A stretch of DNA of 64,000 nucleotides from Ruegeria discodermiae (GCF_030758345.1 NZ_JAVAMO010000005.1:124001-188000), one strand, 5' to 3'; counted from the stretch's first letter, positions 1-9,158 are shown. Numbers and translations are program-made. Notes: generated from the letters alone by a model not told the origin.

Positions 1-1
1 G

Positions 2-64
2 GATTATGCCGAACCTATCCGCGCGCGGGCTGCCTTTCAGCGGGTCAAGGCGGTGGTCTCTTAA
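2..64 (+). CDS. Possible 3' end of a truncated plus-strand gene
   Basis: An open frame enters from the left edge and runs for 20 codons to a TAA at 62-64, ending in RVKAVVS. The stop converges with, and overlaps by three bases, the stop of the minus-strand flavoprotein gene, which is the usual tight packing here. Too little is visible to name a family. It could also be chance open frame. Confidence 0.35.
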   Translation, partial: DYAEPIRARAAFQRVKAVVS

Positions 65-1245
65 GCCTGCGCATCAAGCTGCGCGGCAGCGGCGCAGCCC
101 GCCCAGCGCCCCGTGGCAAGGCAGGCGGTCAGCAGGTAGCCGCCCGTGGGGGCCTCCCAATCCTGCATTTCTCCGGCACAATAAACGCCGGGCATGCGGG
201 TCAGCATTAGCGTTTCGTCCAGAGCATCGCGGCGCACCCCACCGGCTGTGGAGATTGCCTGATCCATGGGCCGCAGCCCCGCATGCCGGATCGGCAACGC
301 CTTGATCAACCCCGCAAGCAGCTGCGGATCATCCGGCAGCGGGCGTCCGAATTCCATCAGCAGCGCCAGCTTGGCCGCGTCCAGCCCCAGCCGTTTGCGC
401 AAGTGATTGCGAAGGCTGGCTTTGCCGCGCGGCCCCGAAAGCCGCTTTTGAATGGCCTCTAAAGGGGAATTCGCCAACAGGTCGACACGCAACGCGGCGC
501 CCTCGCGCACCGGTTTGCAGATTGTGTAGATTCCACCACCCTCAAGCCCCTGCGCCGACAGAACCGCTTCGCCGCGCGAGATGGTCTCACCCGCTTGCCA
601 TGCCACATCTTTCAAGGGTTGCCCCAGGACGGCGGCCATATGCGGCGACCAGTCTACCCGCAGCCCGGCATTTGCCGGTGCAAAGGGGCTGAGCGCGACA
701 CCATGGTCTCGCAAAATATCCGCCCAGGAGCCATCAGAGCCAAGCCGTGCCCAGCTTGCCCCGCCCAGCGCCAGGACTACCGCATCAGCTGGGACCATCT
801 GCGGGCCGTCCGATGTCTCAAAAACAACCTGCCCGTCCTGCCATCCGGTCCAGCGCCAGCGGGTGCGGCGGGTCACGCCCAGCCCGTCCAGCCGCGCCAG
901 CCAGGCCCGTAACAGCGGCGAGGCCTTCATCGCGGTTGGAAAGACGCGACCGGTGGAGCCGGTGAAGACCTCCTGATCCAGCCCCCGAGCCCATTCGATT
1001 ACACATGCAGCATCGAACTCGCTGATCATTGGGCGCAGCCAGCCCGCTGACTCACCATAGGCCGCCAAAAGCGTCTCCAGTGGTTCGTCCTTTGTCAGGT
1101 TCAGGCCCGATTTACCCGCCATCAGAAACTTGCGCCCGAAGGAGGGCTTGGCATCAGCCAGCAGCACTGCATGGCCCGCGCGCGCCAGTTCCTCGGCCGC
1201 CATCAGCCCGGCAGGACCCGCTCCAATCACCACGGCGTCAGCCAT
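61..1245 (-). CDS. BaiN/HI0933-type FAD-dependent oxidoreductase (TIGR03862-like flavoprotein)
   Basis: A cytosolic flavoprotein of about 394 aa. The N-terminus carries the Rossmann dinucleotide-binding motif GAGPAGLMAAEELARAG, followed by a GRKFLMAGKSGLN stretch typical of the HI0933/YhiN family. The C-terminal part has the second FAD contact motif STAGGVRRDALDETLM and GVYCAGEMQDWEAPTGGY. The family is related to the bile-acid oxidoreductase BaiN, but the substrate of most members is unknown. The frame is open 16 codons further upstream. I chose the ATG at 1245 because a GGGGG-rich ribosome site lies five bases before it and the Rossmann strand starts directly after. It sits alone on the minus strand, divergent from the small HNH gene. 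Confidence 0.85.
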   Translation of the reverse strand: MADAVVIGAGPAGLMAAEELARAGHAVLLADAKPSFGRKFLMAGKSGLNLTKDEPLETLLAAYGESAGWLRPMISEFDAACVIEWARGLDQEVFTGSTGRVFPTAMKASPLLRAWLARLDGLGVTRRTRWRWTGWQDGQVVFETSDGPQMVPADAVVLALGGASWARLGSDGSWADILRDHGVALSPFAPANAGLRVDWSPHMAAVLGQPLKDVAWQAGETISRGEAVLSAQGLEGGGIYTICKPVREGAALRVDLLANSPLEAIQKRLSGPRGKASLRNHLRKRLGLDAAKLALLMEFGRPLPDDPQLLAGLIKALPIRHAGLRPMDQAISTAGGVRRDALDETLMLTRMPGVYCAGEMQDWEAPTGGYLLTACLATGRWAGCAAAAQLDAQA

Positions 1246-1313
1246 GCCACCCCCTTGCGCGATATCCCCGGCTCGCGGATGCTGCATGTTCAAAGCCAGT
1301 CAGTTGAGCCTTC

Positions 1314-1604
1314 ATGTCTGATCCCGTCTGTCCCCTGTGCGCGCGTCCGATACCACCCGGTTCCGGCAGCCTGCATCATCTGATCCCAAAACTGAAAGGG
1401 GGCAAGGGCGGACCGACGGTTTTCCTGCACGATATCTGCCATCGCGAAATCCACGCTACGCTGAGCGAAGCCAAACTCGCACGCTCCTTTGACACCATCG
1501 CCGCTCTGCGCGCCCATCCACGGTTGGCCAGGTTCATCAACTGGGTGGGCAAACGCCCGCCCGGTTTTCGCTCAAAAGTGCCGGGCAAGCGCCGGGTGCG
1601 TTGA
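1314..1604 (+). CDS. Small HNH-motif protein
   Basis: A 96-aa protein with the hallmarks of a minimal HNH nuclease fold: a CPLC zinc knuckle near residues 6-9, then SLHHLIPK (the first His pair of an HNH motif) near residues 19-26, and HDICHREIH near 39-47. The C-terminal third is basic and could contact nucleic acid. Small stand-alone HNH proteins of this kind are common in Rhodobacterales chromosomes and are not clearly linked to phage or restriction systems. Nuclease activity is inferred from the motif alone. The stop abuts the stop of the convergent VOC gene. Confidence 0.7.
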   Translation: MSDPVCPLCARPIPPGSGSLHHLIPKLKGGKGGPTVFLHDICHREIHATLSEAKLARSFDTIAALRAHPRLARFINWVGKRPPGFRSKVPGKRRVR

Positions 1605-2333
1605 TCAACCCGGCAGGACAGGTATGCCCGAGGGATCGGTTTCGGCGCTGTCCTGCCCCGAAACTTCGATCCCCAGCAGATCGGGCACCGGCGCAAAAAC
1701 CGCCTGTTCGATATGCTGGAATTCAAGCAGCGTATAGGGCCGCCGCCACAGCCATTCGCGATTGCCCGCCGCCCAGAGATCGAGCAGCGGCGGTTGTTCA
1801 TTGGTAAAGGCCAGGAAATGCAGATCGAACCCGTAGGCGCTGACATCCTGTAGCGACAGCAGTTGCATGCCCTGCTCTTTCCAATAGGCGGTATCGGCCT
1901 GAATATCGCCGCTGCGCAGGGTGATCTGGCCGATCCGCGCCTCAGCAAGGGGCGCATCCGCATCGCCTGCATCCGACACTCTGTTATCCTCGAAGTCCCA
2001 TTGCAGCAATTCGATTACAAAGCCTTCAGGGTCGCTCAGATGCGCCATGTAGCCGATATCGAGGAATTGTTTGGGCTCGCTCACCGCGACGCCTTTGTCC
2101 CTGAGTGCACGCACGGCGTGGTCGAGATTGGGCAGGGTGATCCCGATCTTCCAATAGCGCTGGGCGGGGTCATGGGCGTAGCCACCGCCGCCGGGGTGCA
2201 GCACCAGATCAGCATCCTGCCCGGCATAGCCGACGCGACTGCCGTCAAGTGTCTGCATCCCCAACGCATCAGTATAGAACGCGGCCTGAGCTGCAGGATC
2301 AGCGCAGCGCAGATGCAGGCCCGACAGCCTCAT
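1605..2333 (-). CDS. Two-domain VOC/glyoxalase-fold protein
   Basis: About 242 aa, made of two vicinal-oxygen-chelate modules. The first starts LSGLHLRCADPAAQAAFYTD (residues 2-21) and contains HLSDPEGFVIELLQWDF around residues 97-113. The second starts near IGQITLRSGDIQADTAYW and ends in a WLWRRPYTLLEF-type strand. This is the fold of glyoxalase I, extradiol dioxygenases and fosfomycin resistance proteins, so the reaction cannot be named. The ATG at 2333 overlaps the stop of the upstream crotonase gene as ATGA, which decides the start over an in-frame TTG six bases earlier. It is the last gene of an SDR-crotonase-VOC operon. Confidence 0.75.
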   Translation of the reverse strand: MRLSGLHLRCADPAAQAAFYTDALGMQTLDGSRVGYAGQDADLVLHPGGGGYAHDPAQRYWKIGITLPNLDHAVRALRDKGVAVSEPKQFLDIGYMAHLSDPEGFVIELLQWDFEDNRVSDAGDADAPLAEARIGQITLRSGDIQADTAYWKEQGMQLLSLQDVSAYGFDLHFLAFTNEQPPLLDLWAAGNREWLWRRPYTLLEFQHIEQAVFAPVPDLLGIEVSGQDSAETDPSGIPVLPG

Positions 2334-2938
2334 GGGCAAAGCTCTGCAATAGCCCCGGCGATGGCGGGGTCCGCCGCCACACTGTCGGCCACCAGATCCT
2401 GCGCGGTCTGCATCAGCGCATCCGGCTCAACGATCCGGTCCACAAGCCCGAAGGCATAGGCCTCCTGCGCGGTGATCTTCTGCCCGGCCATCAGGATCAG
2501 CCGCGTGCGGGCCGGGCCGATCAGCGCCGCCATGCGCTTGGGATCAGAAGGCTGAGGTTTGAAGCCCAGTTTCATCACCGGGTAAAAGAACTTGGCCGAT
2601 GGAACCGCAATGCGCAGATCGCAGGCCAGCGCCATCCCGTTGGCTCCACCCGCCAGCGTACCGTTAAGCGCCGCCACCGTCAGGCAGGGCAGCGCCGCAA
2701 CCGCGCCCGACAGCTTTTCCCACAGATCAGAGGTGGCCAGCCCGGCCTTGGCCTCGTCCAGATCGGCGCCCGCGCTAAAGACCTTGCCCTTGCCGGTCAG
2801 GATCAGTGCCCGCGCGTCACGCGCGGCCTCGGCAATTTCCACAAGATCAACCAGCATCGCAGTGGTCAGAGAGTTGGCCTTTTCCGGCCTGTCCAGCGTG
2901 ACCGTCCAGAGCCCGTCATTGCGCTCGACTTCAATCAT
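2330..2938 (-). CDS. Short crotonase-superfamily (enoyl-CoA hydratase/isomerase-like) protein
   Basis: A 202-aa crotonase-fold protein, shorter than the usual 255-265 aa because it ends soon after the core. The oxyanion-hole segments are visible as FSAGADLDEAKAG (about residues 58-70) and GTLAGGANGMALACDLRIA (about 95-113). The two glutamates used by true enoyl-CoA hydratases are absent: the GGGCELAM position reads GGANGMAL, and the PE position reads YPVM. It may therefore act as an isomerase, hydrolase or another CoA-thioester enzyme. The start at 2938 overlaps the SDR stop as ATGA, so translation is likely coupled. Confidence 0.8.
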   Translation of the reverse strand: MIEVERNDGLWTVTLDRPEKANSLTTAMLVDLVEIAEAARDARALILTGKGKVFSAGADLDEAKAGLATSDLWEKLSGAVAALPCLTVAALNGTLAGGANGMALACDLRIAVPSAKFFYPVMKLGFKPQPSDPKRMAALIGPARTRLILMAGQKITAQEAYAFGLVDRIVEPDALMQTAQDLVADSVAADPAIAGAIAELCP

Positions 2939-3687
2939 ATCAAACCAACCCGCTTTCGGATCGCCTCCTGCCGAAGCGAAATCTCGGCCCCCATGAACTC
3001 GTCGGCGTCGGTCGAGCACATCCAAAGCAGCGCACGTGCCGGCCAGTCCGGGGGAATATGCACGTCCCAGTCCAACTGACTGACCGGGTTTATGCCCGAG
3101 GCCTTGATTTCGCGCTGCATCTGAGTGGCCACTGTGCCCGGCGAAAGACCCATGGCGCGGATGCCGTTGTGACGCTCCTCAAGATCCAGGCAACTGGTCA
3201 GCATTGCAGCGCCCGCTTTGGAGGCGCAGTAGTGGCTCCAGGCTTCGATCGCATTATGCGCCGCCCCCGAACTGACCGTGATGATCGTACCGCCTCCAGT
3301 CTGGCGCATCACCGGAACCGCTGCTCGCATACCGTAAAAGACGCCCTTGAGATTGACGTCGATCATGTGACCCCAGGCCGCGGGCTCGGCCCCGGCAAGG
3401 TGTGAGATCGGGTCGATCACGCCAGCGTTTCCGATCAGGACATCCAGCCGACCAAAGCTTTGCATGCACGTGTTCACGGCCATTTGAACCTGCGCATAAT
3501 CCGACACATCACAGACCACCGGCACTGCCTGTTCACCGATTTCAGCGGCCAGTTCGTTGACATGCTGGCCGGTCCGCGCCGCCAGCACCAGATTGGCCCC
3601 CGCTTGGGCAAAAACACGCGCAGTTTCAGCGCCGATGCCCCTACTGGCACCAGTTATCAAAACGGTTTTGTCCTGCATTTCGGGCAC
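2935..3687 (-). CDS. Short-chain dehydrogenase/reductase
   Basis: About 250 aa with a classical SDR layout: cofactor motif TGASRGIG near residues 9-16, NAG near 89-91, the catalytic Ser in ITVSSGAAH, and YCASKAG carrying the Tyr and Lys. The Ser-Tyr-Lys triad is therefore intact and an NAD(P)-dependent oxidoreductase is expected. The substrate is unknown. I chose a GTG start at 3687 because an AGGAGG ribosome site lies five bases before it; an ATG three codons later is the alternative. It heads an operon with a crotonase and a VOC protein, both joined by 4-base overlaps, which suggests a small catabolic route for an acyl-CoA or similar compound. Confidence 0.85.
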   Translation of the reverse strand: MPEMQDKTVLITGASRGIGAETARVFAQAGANLVLAARTGQHVNELAAEIGEQAVPVVCDVSDYAQVQMAVNTCMQSFGRLDVLIGNAGVIDPISHLAGAEPAAWGHMIDVNLKGVFYGMRAAVPVMRQTGGGTIITVSSGAAHNAIEAWSHYCASKAGAAMLTSCLDLEERHNGIRAMGLSPGTVATQMQREIKASGINPVSQLDWDVHIPPDWPARALLWMCSTDADEFMGAEISLRQEAIRKRVGLI

Positions 3688-3819
3688 GCTATCCTCCTGC
3701 TCGCGACGTCTGACGCACACTTACGTGACCGGCACCGGACGGTCCAGCCCCAGCCCCCCTTGACGCCCGCCCGACAAGAACGGACGATGCGCGCAAATTT
3801 GATTTGGAAAGGTTCCCCG

Positions 3820-5346
3820 ATGTCTACTTTTTTGCGCCGCTCCTGCGGAGCCGCTTTTGTTTACGTCATCGCCGTGCAGGGCGCGGCGGCGGATCTGACA
3901 GCTCAGGACGTCTGGTCCGACTGGCAGGCCTATATGAGCGGCATGGGCTACGAGGTGAACGCCTCCGAGGCGACCTCCGGTGACGTGACGACCATTACGG
4001 ACCTGGCAATGACGATGGAGCTGCCCGAAGAAGAGGGCAGCGTCGTCATGACCATCCCTGAGATGACGCTGACCGAAAACGGCGACGGCACGGTTGCGGT
4101 CGACTTGCCCGCCTCTTTCCCGCTGACCGTGGATTTCGACGGCCCCGATGCGGGCGATGTACGGATCGAGCTGACCTATTCGCATGACAATCTGGCGATG
4201 ACGGTGTCCGGCGATCCCGATGACATGAATTACGACTATGCCGCCGACTCGGTCACGGTTGAGCTGGCATCCTTGACCGACGCGGACGAGGCCCTGCCCC
4301 CCGATGCGCTCAAGATGCTGATGACGGTCAGCGGCGTCACTGGCACCTCCCAGATGAAGATCGGCGAGATGCGCGACGTCGCTCAAACCATGAAAGCGGC
4401 GACGCTGAGCTACAATATCGAGTTCGAAGACCCCGATAATGGCGAGAATGCCTTGATCGCCGGTGAGATGGAGGGGCTGGGCTTTACCGGCAGCGGTGTG
4501 CTGCCCAAGGAATGGGACGCGGCGGATTACCAGAGCCTCATGGAATCGGGGTTCAACTTCGCGGGCGGCTTCACCTTTGCGAAGGGCAGCACCAATATCA
4601 GCGGCGTCGCCGAAGGCAGCCCGTTCACGCTCGCCAGCAGCTCTCAGGGCGGCGCATTCGATATCGCGATGACGGGTTCGCAGGTCAAATATGACGTGAA
4701 GCAGAATGATACGAAACTGGCCGTCACATCCGGCGATCTGCCCTTCCCGCTGGAAATGGAAATGACCGGGGCCGGAGTGAATTTTGAATTCCCGGTTCAG
4801 GCTGGCGACACGCCGCAGCCCTTCGCCTTTGGCATGAGCCTCACCGATTTCACCATGTCCGACATTCTGTGGAGCATGTTCGACCCTGCCGGCGCCCTGC
4901 CTCGTGACCCTGCCACCGTGGTTCTGGACACCGAAGGCACGGCAACGGTTCTGGTCGACTTCATGGACCCGGCTGTGGCGGAAACCCTGGAGGCGACCGA
5001 AGCGATGCCGGGTCAGCTTGAGACGCTGAACATCAAGCAGTTGCTGGTGTCGATGGTCGGCGCCAAACTCTCGGGCACCGGTGCGTTTGCGTTTGACAAC
5101 GAAAACACCGAGGAATTTGGCGGTATGCCCGCGCCGTCCGGTGTGGCCAACCTGGAACTGACCGGCGCCAACGCTCTGATCGACAAGCTGATCGGCATGG
5201 GATTGATGGCCGATTCCGACGCCATGGGTGCGCGAATGATGATGGGCATGCTGGCCGTACCCGGCGATGCGCCCGATACGCTGACCTCCGAGATCGAGAT
5301 CAACAAGCAGGGCCATATCACGGCCAATGGGCAGCGCATCAAGTAA
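3820..5346 (+). CDS. DUF2125-like exported protein
   Basis: A 508-aa protein with a clear signal peptide (basic TFLRRS, hydrophobic segment, cleavage near GAAA-DL at residues 24-26). The mature part is acidic and rich in short beta-strand-like repeats with alternating polar and hydrophobic residues, as in lipid-binding or AsmA-like periplasmic proteins. I assign it to DUF2125 from the overall pattern seen in Rhodobacterales. The frame is open far upstream, but the ATG at 3820 has a GGAAAGG ribosome site eight bases before it and begins the signal peptide. It is a single-gene unit with its own terminator. The function is unknown. Confidence 0.7.
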   Translation: MSTFLRRSCGAAFVYVIAVQGAAADLTAQDVWSDWQAYMSGMGYEVNASEATSGDVTTITDLAMTMELPEEEGSVVMTIPEMTLTENGDGTVAVDLPASFPLTVDFDGPDAGDVRIELTYSHDNLAMTVSGDPDDMNYDYAADSVTVELASLTDADEALPPDALKMLMTVSGVTGTSQMKIGEMRDVAQTMKAATLSYNIEFEDPDNGENALIAGEMEGLGFTGSGVLPKEWDAADYQSLMESGFNFAGGFTFAKGSTNISGVAEGSPFTLASSSQGGAFDIAMTGSQVKYDVKQNDTKLAVTSGDLPFPLEMEMTGAGVNFEFPVQAGDTPQPFAFGMSLTDFTMSDILWSMFDPAGALPRDPATVVLDTEGTATVLVDFMDPAVAETLEATEAMPGQLETLNIKQLLVSMVGAKLSGTGAFAFDNENTEEFGGMPAPSGVANLELTGANALIDKLIGMGLMADSDAMGARMMMGMLAVPGDAPDTLTSEIEINKQGHITANGQRIK

Positions 5347-5365
5347 CCTGCCATAAAGACACCGG

Positions 5366-5397
5366 ACGGGCCGCATATGCGGCCCGTTTCTTGTTCC
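5366..5397 (+). terminator. Rho-independent terminator after the DUF2125 gene
   Basis: A perfect 22-base palindrome (5366-5387, ACGGGCCGCAT and its complement) is followed by TTCTTGTT. It lies 20 bases after the stop. Confidence 0.8.
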
Positions 5398-5470
5398 GGA
5401 CACCGGCCCGCCTTGAAGCGGAACGACCGCAGGGCTAGGTCCGGGGAAGACAAAAGGAATTGAGACCCGC

Positions 5471-6817
5471 ATGACACACCATCCCGGAGATATCTGCCAG
5501 GACCTGCTGAAAGCCGCGCGCGCCGCCGGTGCCGATGCGGCGGATGCTATCGTGCTGCAGGGCAGCTCGGTCTCGGTCGAGGTGCGCAAGGGTGCGCTGG
5601 AACATGCGGAACGTTCCGAGGATACCGATCTGGGCCTGCGGGTTCTGCTGGGCCAGCGCCAGGCGCTGGTGTCAACCTCGGACATGCGCCCCGAAGCGCT
5701 GACAGAGATGGCCGAACGCGCGGTTGCCATGGCCCGCGAAGCACCCGAAGACCCCTATTGCGGGTTGGCAGAGGCAAGCGAGCTGGCGGCGGACGTTTCG
5801 GCAGAGGCGCTCGATCTGGCCGATCCCACCGATCCTCCGACGCCAGAAGCGCTGATGCAGGACGCGCTGGCCGCTGAGGCCGTCGCGATGGCTGTCGAAG
5901 GCGTTACTCAGGTCTCGGATGCGGCGGCAGGCTATGGCGAGCATTACGTGCATCTCGCCGCAAGCAACGGGTTTTCCGGTGGCTATGCCCGCACCGGCCG
6001 CTCACTGTCCTGCGTGGCGATCTCGGGCAGCGGCACCGGGATGGAGCGCGACTATGATGGCGACAGCCGCACCCACCAGAGCGATCTGCGCAAGCCCGAA
6101 GAGATCGGGCGTCTTGCCGCTGAGCGCGCGGTCAGCATCCAGGGCGCGCGCAAGCCGCAGACCGGCACGTTCCCGGTTCTGTTTGATGAGCGGATTTCAT
6201 CCTCGCTGATCGGGCATCTGATGGCGGCCTGCAACGGCGCGTCTGTGGCGCGCGGCTCTTCATGGCTCAGCGACGGGCTGCATACGCAGGTGCTACCCGA
6301 GGGCCTGTCGCTGATCGAAGATCCCCATCGGCCCCGCGCCTCCAGCTCGCGCCCCTTTGATGCCGAAGGTCTGGCCACGCGCCGCCGCGTGGTGGTTGAC
6401 AAGGGCGTTCTGATGGGCTGGACGCTTGATCTGGCCAGCGGGCGCAAGCTCGACATGCCCTCCACCGGCAATGCCACGCGCGGTGTATCGTCACCGCCCT
6501 CGCCCAGCAGCTGGAACCTGTCGCTGACGCAAGGGATAGCCAGCCGCGCCGATCTGATGCGCGATATGGGCACGGGCCTTTTGGTGACCTCGATGATCGG
6601 CTCAACCATCAATCCAAATACCGGCGACTATTCCCGCGGCGCGTCAGGCTTCTGGATCGAGAATGGCGAGATTGCCTATCCGGTCAATGAATGCACGATT
6701 GCGGGCAACCTGCGCGACATGCTGTTGCGGATCATCCCGGCCAATGACGCGCGCACCTACCTGTCGCGCGTGGTGCCCTCGCTGCTGATCGAAGGGATGA
6801 CCCTTGCCGGGAACTGA
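5471..6817 (+). CDS. pmbA: TldD/PmbA family metalloprotease-like protein
   Basis: A 448-aa protein of the TldD/PmbA (TldE) family. In enterobacteria, TldD and TldE form a heterodimeric peptidase that processes microcin B17 and CcdA; TldE (PmbA) is the subunit that lacks the zinc-binding HExxxH motif. No HExxxH is seen here, which fits PmbA. Conserved features include EVRKGALEHAERSED near residues 36-50, the SRxLPAG-like region replaced by DAEGLATRRRVVVD, and the C-terminal GASGFWIENGEIAYPVNE. The start at 5471 has an AAAGGAA site about 12 bases upstream. The gene overlaps the next one by 14 bases, so the two are likely co-translated. Confidence 0.9.
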   Translation: MTHHPGDICQDLLKAARAAGADAADAIVLQGSSVSVEVRKGALEHAERSEDTDLGLRVLLGQRQALVSTSDMRPEALTEMAERAVAMAREAPEDPYCGLAEASELAADVSAEALDLADPTDPPTPEALMQDALAAEAVAMAVEGVTQVSDAAAGYGEHYVHLAASNGFSGGYARTGRSLSCVAISGSGTGMERDYDGDSRTHQSDLRKPEEIGRLAAERAVSIQGARKPQTGTFPVLFDERISSSLIGHLMAACNGASVARGSSWLSDGLHTQVLPEGLSLIEDPHRPRASSSRPFDAEGLATRRRVVVDKGVLMGWTLDLASGRKLDMPSTGNATRGVSSPPSPSSWNLSLTQGIASRADLMRDMGTGLLVTSMIGSTINPNTGDYSRGASGFWIENGEIAYPVNECTIAGNLRDMLLRIIPANDARTYLSRVVPSLLIEGMTLAGN

Positions 6818-7589
6818 CCTGCCGCTGCTGATGGACGCCGCCCGCGAGGCCGGGCAGATCGCGACACGCTTTTTCAGGCGCGGCCATCAAAGCTGGGACA
6901 AGCCCGGTGGTGCCGGGCCGGTGACCGAGGCCGATCTGGCCGTCAACAAGATGCTTGAGGAAACCCTGCCCGCGGCCCGGCCCGATTATGGCTGGCTGAG
7001 CGAAGAGAGCGAGGATAGCAGCGACCGGCTGAACAAGTCGCATGTCTTCATCCTCGACCCGATCGACGGTACGCGCAGCTTTACCGAAGGCTCGCGCACC
7101 TGGGCGCATTCCTTTGCGGTCGCGCGGGACGGGATCATCACGGCGGCGGTGATCTACCTGCCGCTGCGCGACCTGATGTATTGCGCCGCCGCCGGTCATG
7201 GCGCGACGCTCAATGGTGAGCAGATCTCAGCATCTCAAACACAAATGCTGGATTTGGCAGAGATCCTGTCGGCGCGCCCGAACATGGACGGCCGGCATTG
7301 GAAAGAGGGCCAGCCGCCGGGGTTCAGGCGCAGCTATCGCCCCTCGCTGGCCTATCGTCTGGCACTGGTGGCACAGGGGCGGTTTGACGGGATGCTGACC
7401 CTGCGCCGCAGCTGGGAATGGGACATCGCGGCAGGCGATCTGATCCTGCGCGAAGCGGGTGGCGGCTGCACCGACCGCAATGGTGCGCCGCTTCGGTTCA
7501 ACAACCCATCAGCACAAGTTGACGGGGTTGTCGCAGGCGGCATCGCGGTGCAGCAACAACTGACCGGCGCGCTGAAACCGGTAACCTGA
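6804..7589 (+). CDS. CysQ/inositol monophosphatase family phosphatase
   Basis: A 261-aa Mg2+- or Li+-sensitive phosphatase of the IMPase/CysQ superfamily. The metal site is visible as WLSEESED (about residues 63-70), DPIDGTRSF (about 84-92) and WEWDIAAGDLILREAGG near 201-217. These enzymes hydrolyse inositol monophosphates or 3'-phosphoadenosine 5'-phosphate; the sequence does not separate the two, but CysQ-like activity is common in this position in alphaproteobacteria. The start is a TTG at 6804 with GAAGGG seven bases before it, inside the end of pmbA. A short GCCCGT hairpin at 7595-7608 follows the stop but lacks a T-tract. Confidence 0.85.
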   Translation: MPGTDLPLLMDAAREAGQIATRFFRRGHQSWDKPGGAGPVTEADLAVNKMLEETLPAARPDYGWLSEESEDSSDRLNKSHVFILDPIDGTRSFTEGSRTWAHSFAVARDGIITAAVIYLPLRDLMYCAAAGHGATLNGEQISASQTQMLDLAEILSARPNMDGRHWKEGQPPGFRRSYRPSLAYRLALVAQGRFDGMLTLRRSWEWDIAAGDLILREAGGGCTDRNGAPLRFNNPSAQVDGVVAGGIAVQQQLTGALKPVT

Positions 7590-7681
7590 CGCCTGCCCGT
7601 AAACGGGCCATCCGCTTGACCCGCAGCATGATTTCCGTAGGTTGCCGGGCGACCCCGTGACCATGACACAAGGAATTCCGC

Positions 7682-7924
7682 ATGGCTCAGCGACTGCATC
7701 TCGTCTTTGGCGGCGAGCTTGTCGACCCCACCAAAAGCGTCTTCAAGGATGTCGACGACATTCATATCGTGGGCATGTTCCCCGACTACCAAAGCGCCTA
7801 TGACGCCTGGAAGGCCGAGGCACAGCGCACCGTGGACAATGCCCATATGCGCTATTTCATCGCCCATATTCACCGCCTGCGCGACGAAGCAGCCGAGGCC
7901 TCGTCAACGGAAGAACTGGGATAA
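7682..7924 (+). CDS. DUF4170 protein
   Basis: An 80-aa soluble protein with the DUF4170 pattern: LHLVFGGELVDP at the start, VDDIHIVGMFPDY in the middle, and NAHMRYFIAHIHRL at the end. Its function is unknown. In alphaproteobacteria it is regularly found just before the Kdo transferase gene, as here (four bases between its stop and the waaA start), so a role linked to lipid A or Kdo assembly is inferred from context only. An AAGGAATT ribosome site precedes the ATG. Confidence 0.85.
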   Translation: MAQRLHLVFGGELVDPTKSVFKDVDDIHIVGMFPDYQSAYDAWKAEAQRTVDNAHMRYFIAHIHRLRDEAAEASSTEELG

Positions 7925-7928
7925 GTTC

Positions 7929-9158
7929 TTGGCCCGCTCGCTCAGCCTTGCAGCCTACCGCGTCTTGTCCTGGCGCGGCGGACCGGTCCCCGAGGGTGAA
8001 TTGCCGCCCCGGCCCCGAGGTGAGCTGTTATGGGTGCATGTCACGACACGCAACCGCTTTACGGTGCTGGCAGAGATGTGCCGCAGGCTGCTGGCGCAGC
8101 GGCCGGAACTGCATGTGCTGTTCACCGCCCCCACCGAGAACGAGATTCGCGCCTGGGGCGGTGTCGGCGCGAATATGATCGCACTGCCTTCCGACCAACC
8201 TGCGGCGGCGCGCGCGTTTCTGGACCATTGGCAGCCGGATATGTGCCTCTGGTCCGGGGGCGGGTTGCAGCCCAACCTGATCAGCCTCGCCGCCACGCGC
8301 CAGGTGGCGCTGGTGCTGCTGGATGTCAACGAGGCCGAACTGACCCTACGCAAGCACCAATGGGTGCCCGACCTGATGCGCACCACACTGGAATGTTTTG
8401 ACAGTATCCTGGCCAACGGGGAACGCGCCGCGCGTGATATCCGAAAGCTGGGTGTCGCCGGGTCGAAAGTATCGGTCTCAGCCGAACTGCGCGCCAGCCC
8501 CAACCCCAGCCCCTGGCCCGAAGAGGAACTGGTCAAGACCACGCAGACCCTGGCCGGGCGCCCGATCTGGTTGTCGGCCTGGACCCAGAAAAGCGAGTTT
8601 CCCTATGTTGAAACCGCCCATCGCAACGCGCTGCGACTGCTGCACCGGCTGCTTTTGGTTCTGCATCTGGCCAACCCGAAAGAAACGCCAGCCTTGCGCG
8701 CCCAACTCGAAGCGGCAGGCCTGCGTTGCGCCGATTGGGATGCGGGCGACGAGATCGAAGACAACGTGCAGGTCATCCTGACTTCGGAACCCGAGGATCT
8801 GGGTCTATGGTACCGGATCGCACCGCTGACCTTCATGGGCAGTTCGCTGGTCTCTGGCGCGGGCGGGCGCGACCCGCTGACGGCGGTGGCGCTTGGATCC
8901 GCCGTTTTACACGGCCCAAATATCGGCACCCAGCGCAGCAGCTATGTCCGGCTGGCCGCAGCGGGTGCCGCGCAATCTGTAAAGGATGCCACCGCGCTGG
9001 CCGATGGCATTGTCCGACTGCTGGCACCCGATCAAGCCGCTGAAATGGCGCTGGCCGGGTGGCAGGTGGTCACCGAAGGGGCACAGTTGACCGATCAGTT
9101 GATCGACCTGATCGAAGACAAGCTGGACGAAAGCAGACCCGACCATGCGAGCGCCTGA
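7929..9158 (+). CDS. waaA: 3-deoxy-D-manno-octulosonic acid (Kdo) transferase
   Basis: A 409-aa GT-B glycosyltransferase of the KdtA/WaaA family, which adds Kdo residues from CMP-Kdo to the lipid IVA precursor at the inner face of the cytoplasmic membrane. The N-terminal half has the family's [14 protein letters not shown] and the middle has [11 protein letters not shown] followed by [16 protein letters not shown]. The C-terminal half carries the [14 protein letters not shown] donor-site loop. The N-terminal membrane helix of some homologues is short here ([12 protein letters not shown]). I chose a TTG at 7929, giving the usual start [11 protein letters not shown]; the open frame upstream overlaps DUF4170 and is not coding. 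It overlaps lpxK by 14 bases. Confidence 0.9.
   Translation: MARSLSLAAYRVLSWRGGPVPEGELPPRPRGELLWVHVTTRNRFTVLAEMCRRLLAQRPELHVLFTAPTENEIRAWGGVGANMIALPSDQPAAARAFLDHWQPDMCLWSGGGLQPNLISLAATRQVALVLLDVNEAELTLRKHQWVPDLMRTTLECFDSILANGERAARDIRKLGVAGSKVSVSAELRASPNPSPWPEEELVKTTQTLAGRPIWLSAWTQKSEFPYVETAHRNALRLLHRLLLVLHLANPKETPALRAQLEAAGLRCADWDAGDEIEDNVQVILTSEPEDLGLWYRIAPLTFMGSSLVSGAGGRDPLTAVALGSAVLHGPNIGTQRSSYVRLAAAGAAQSVKDATALADGIVRLLAPDQAAEMALAGWQVVTEGAQLTDQLIDLIEDKLDESRPDHASA

Noticed and set aside
1314-1604. HNH protein as part of a restriction or defence system
   Set aside because: No methyltransferase, helicase or other defence gene is adjacent, and such small HNH proteins are common in this order.
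5366-5387. 22-base perfect palindrome as an operator
   Set aside because: It is placed 20 bases after a stop and followed by a T-rich tail, so a terminator is the simpler reading.
3721-5730. 669-codon open frame on the minus strand
   Set aside because: It is the exact antisense of the DUF2125 gene, which has a signal peptide, ribosome site and terminator. The antisense product has His/Arg/Gly-rich low-complexity character typical of shadow frames in high-G+C DNA.
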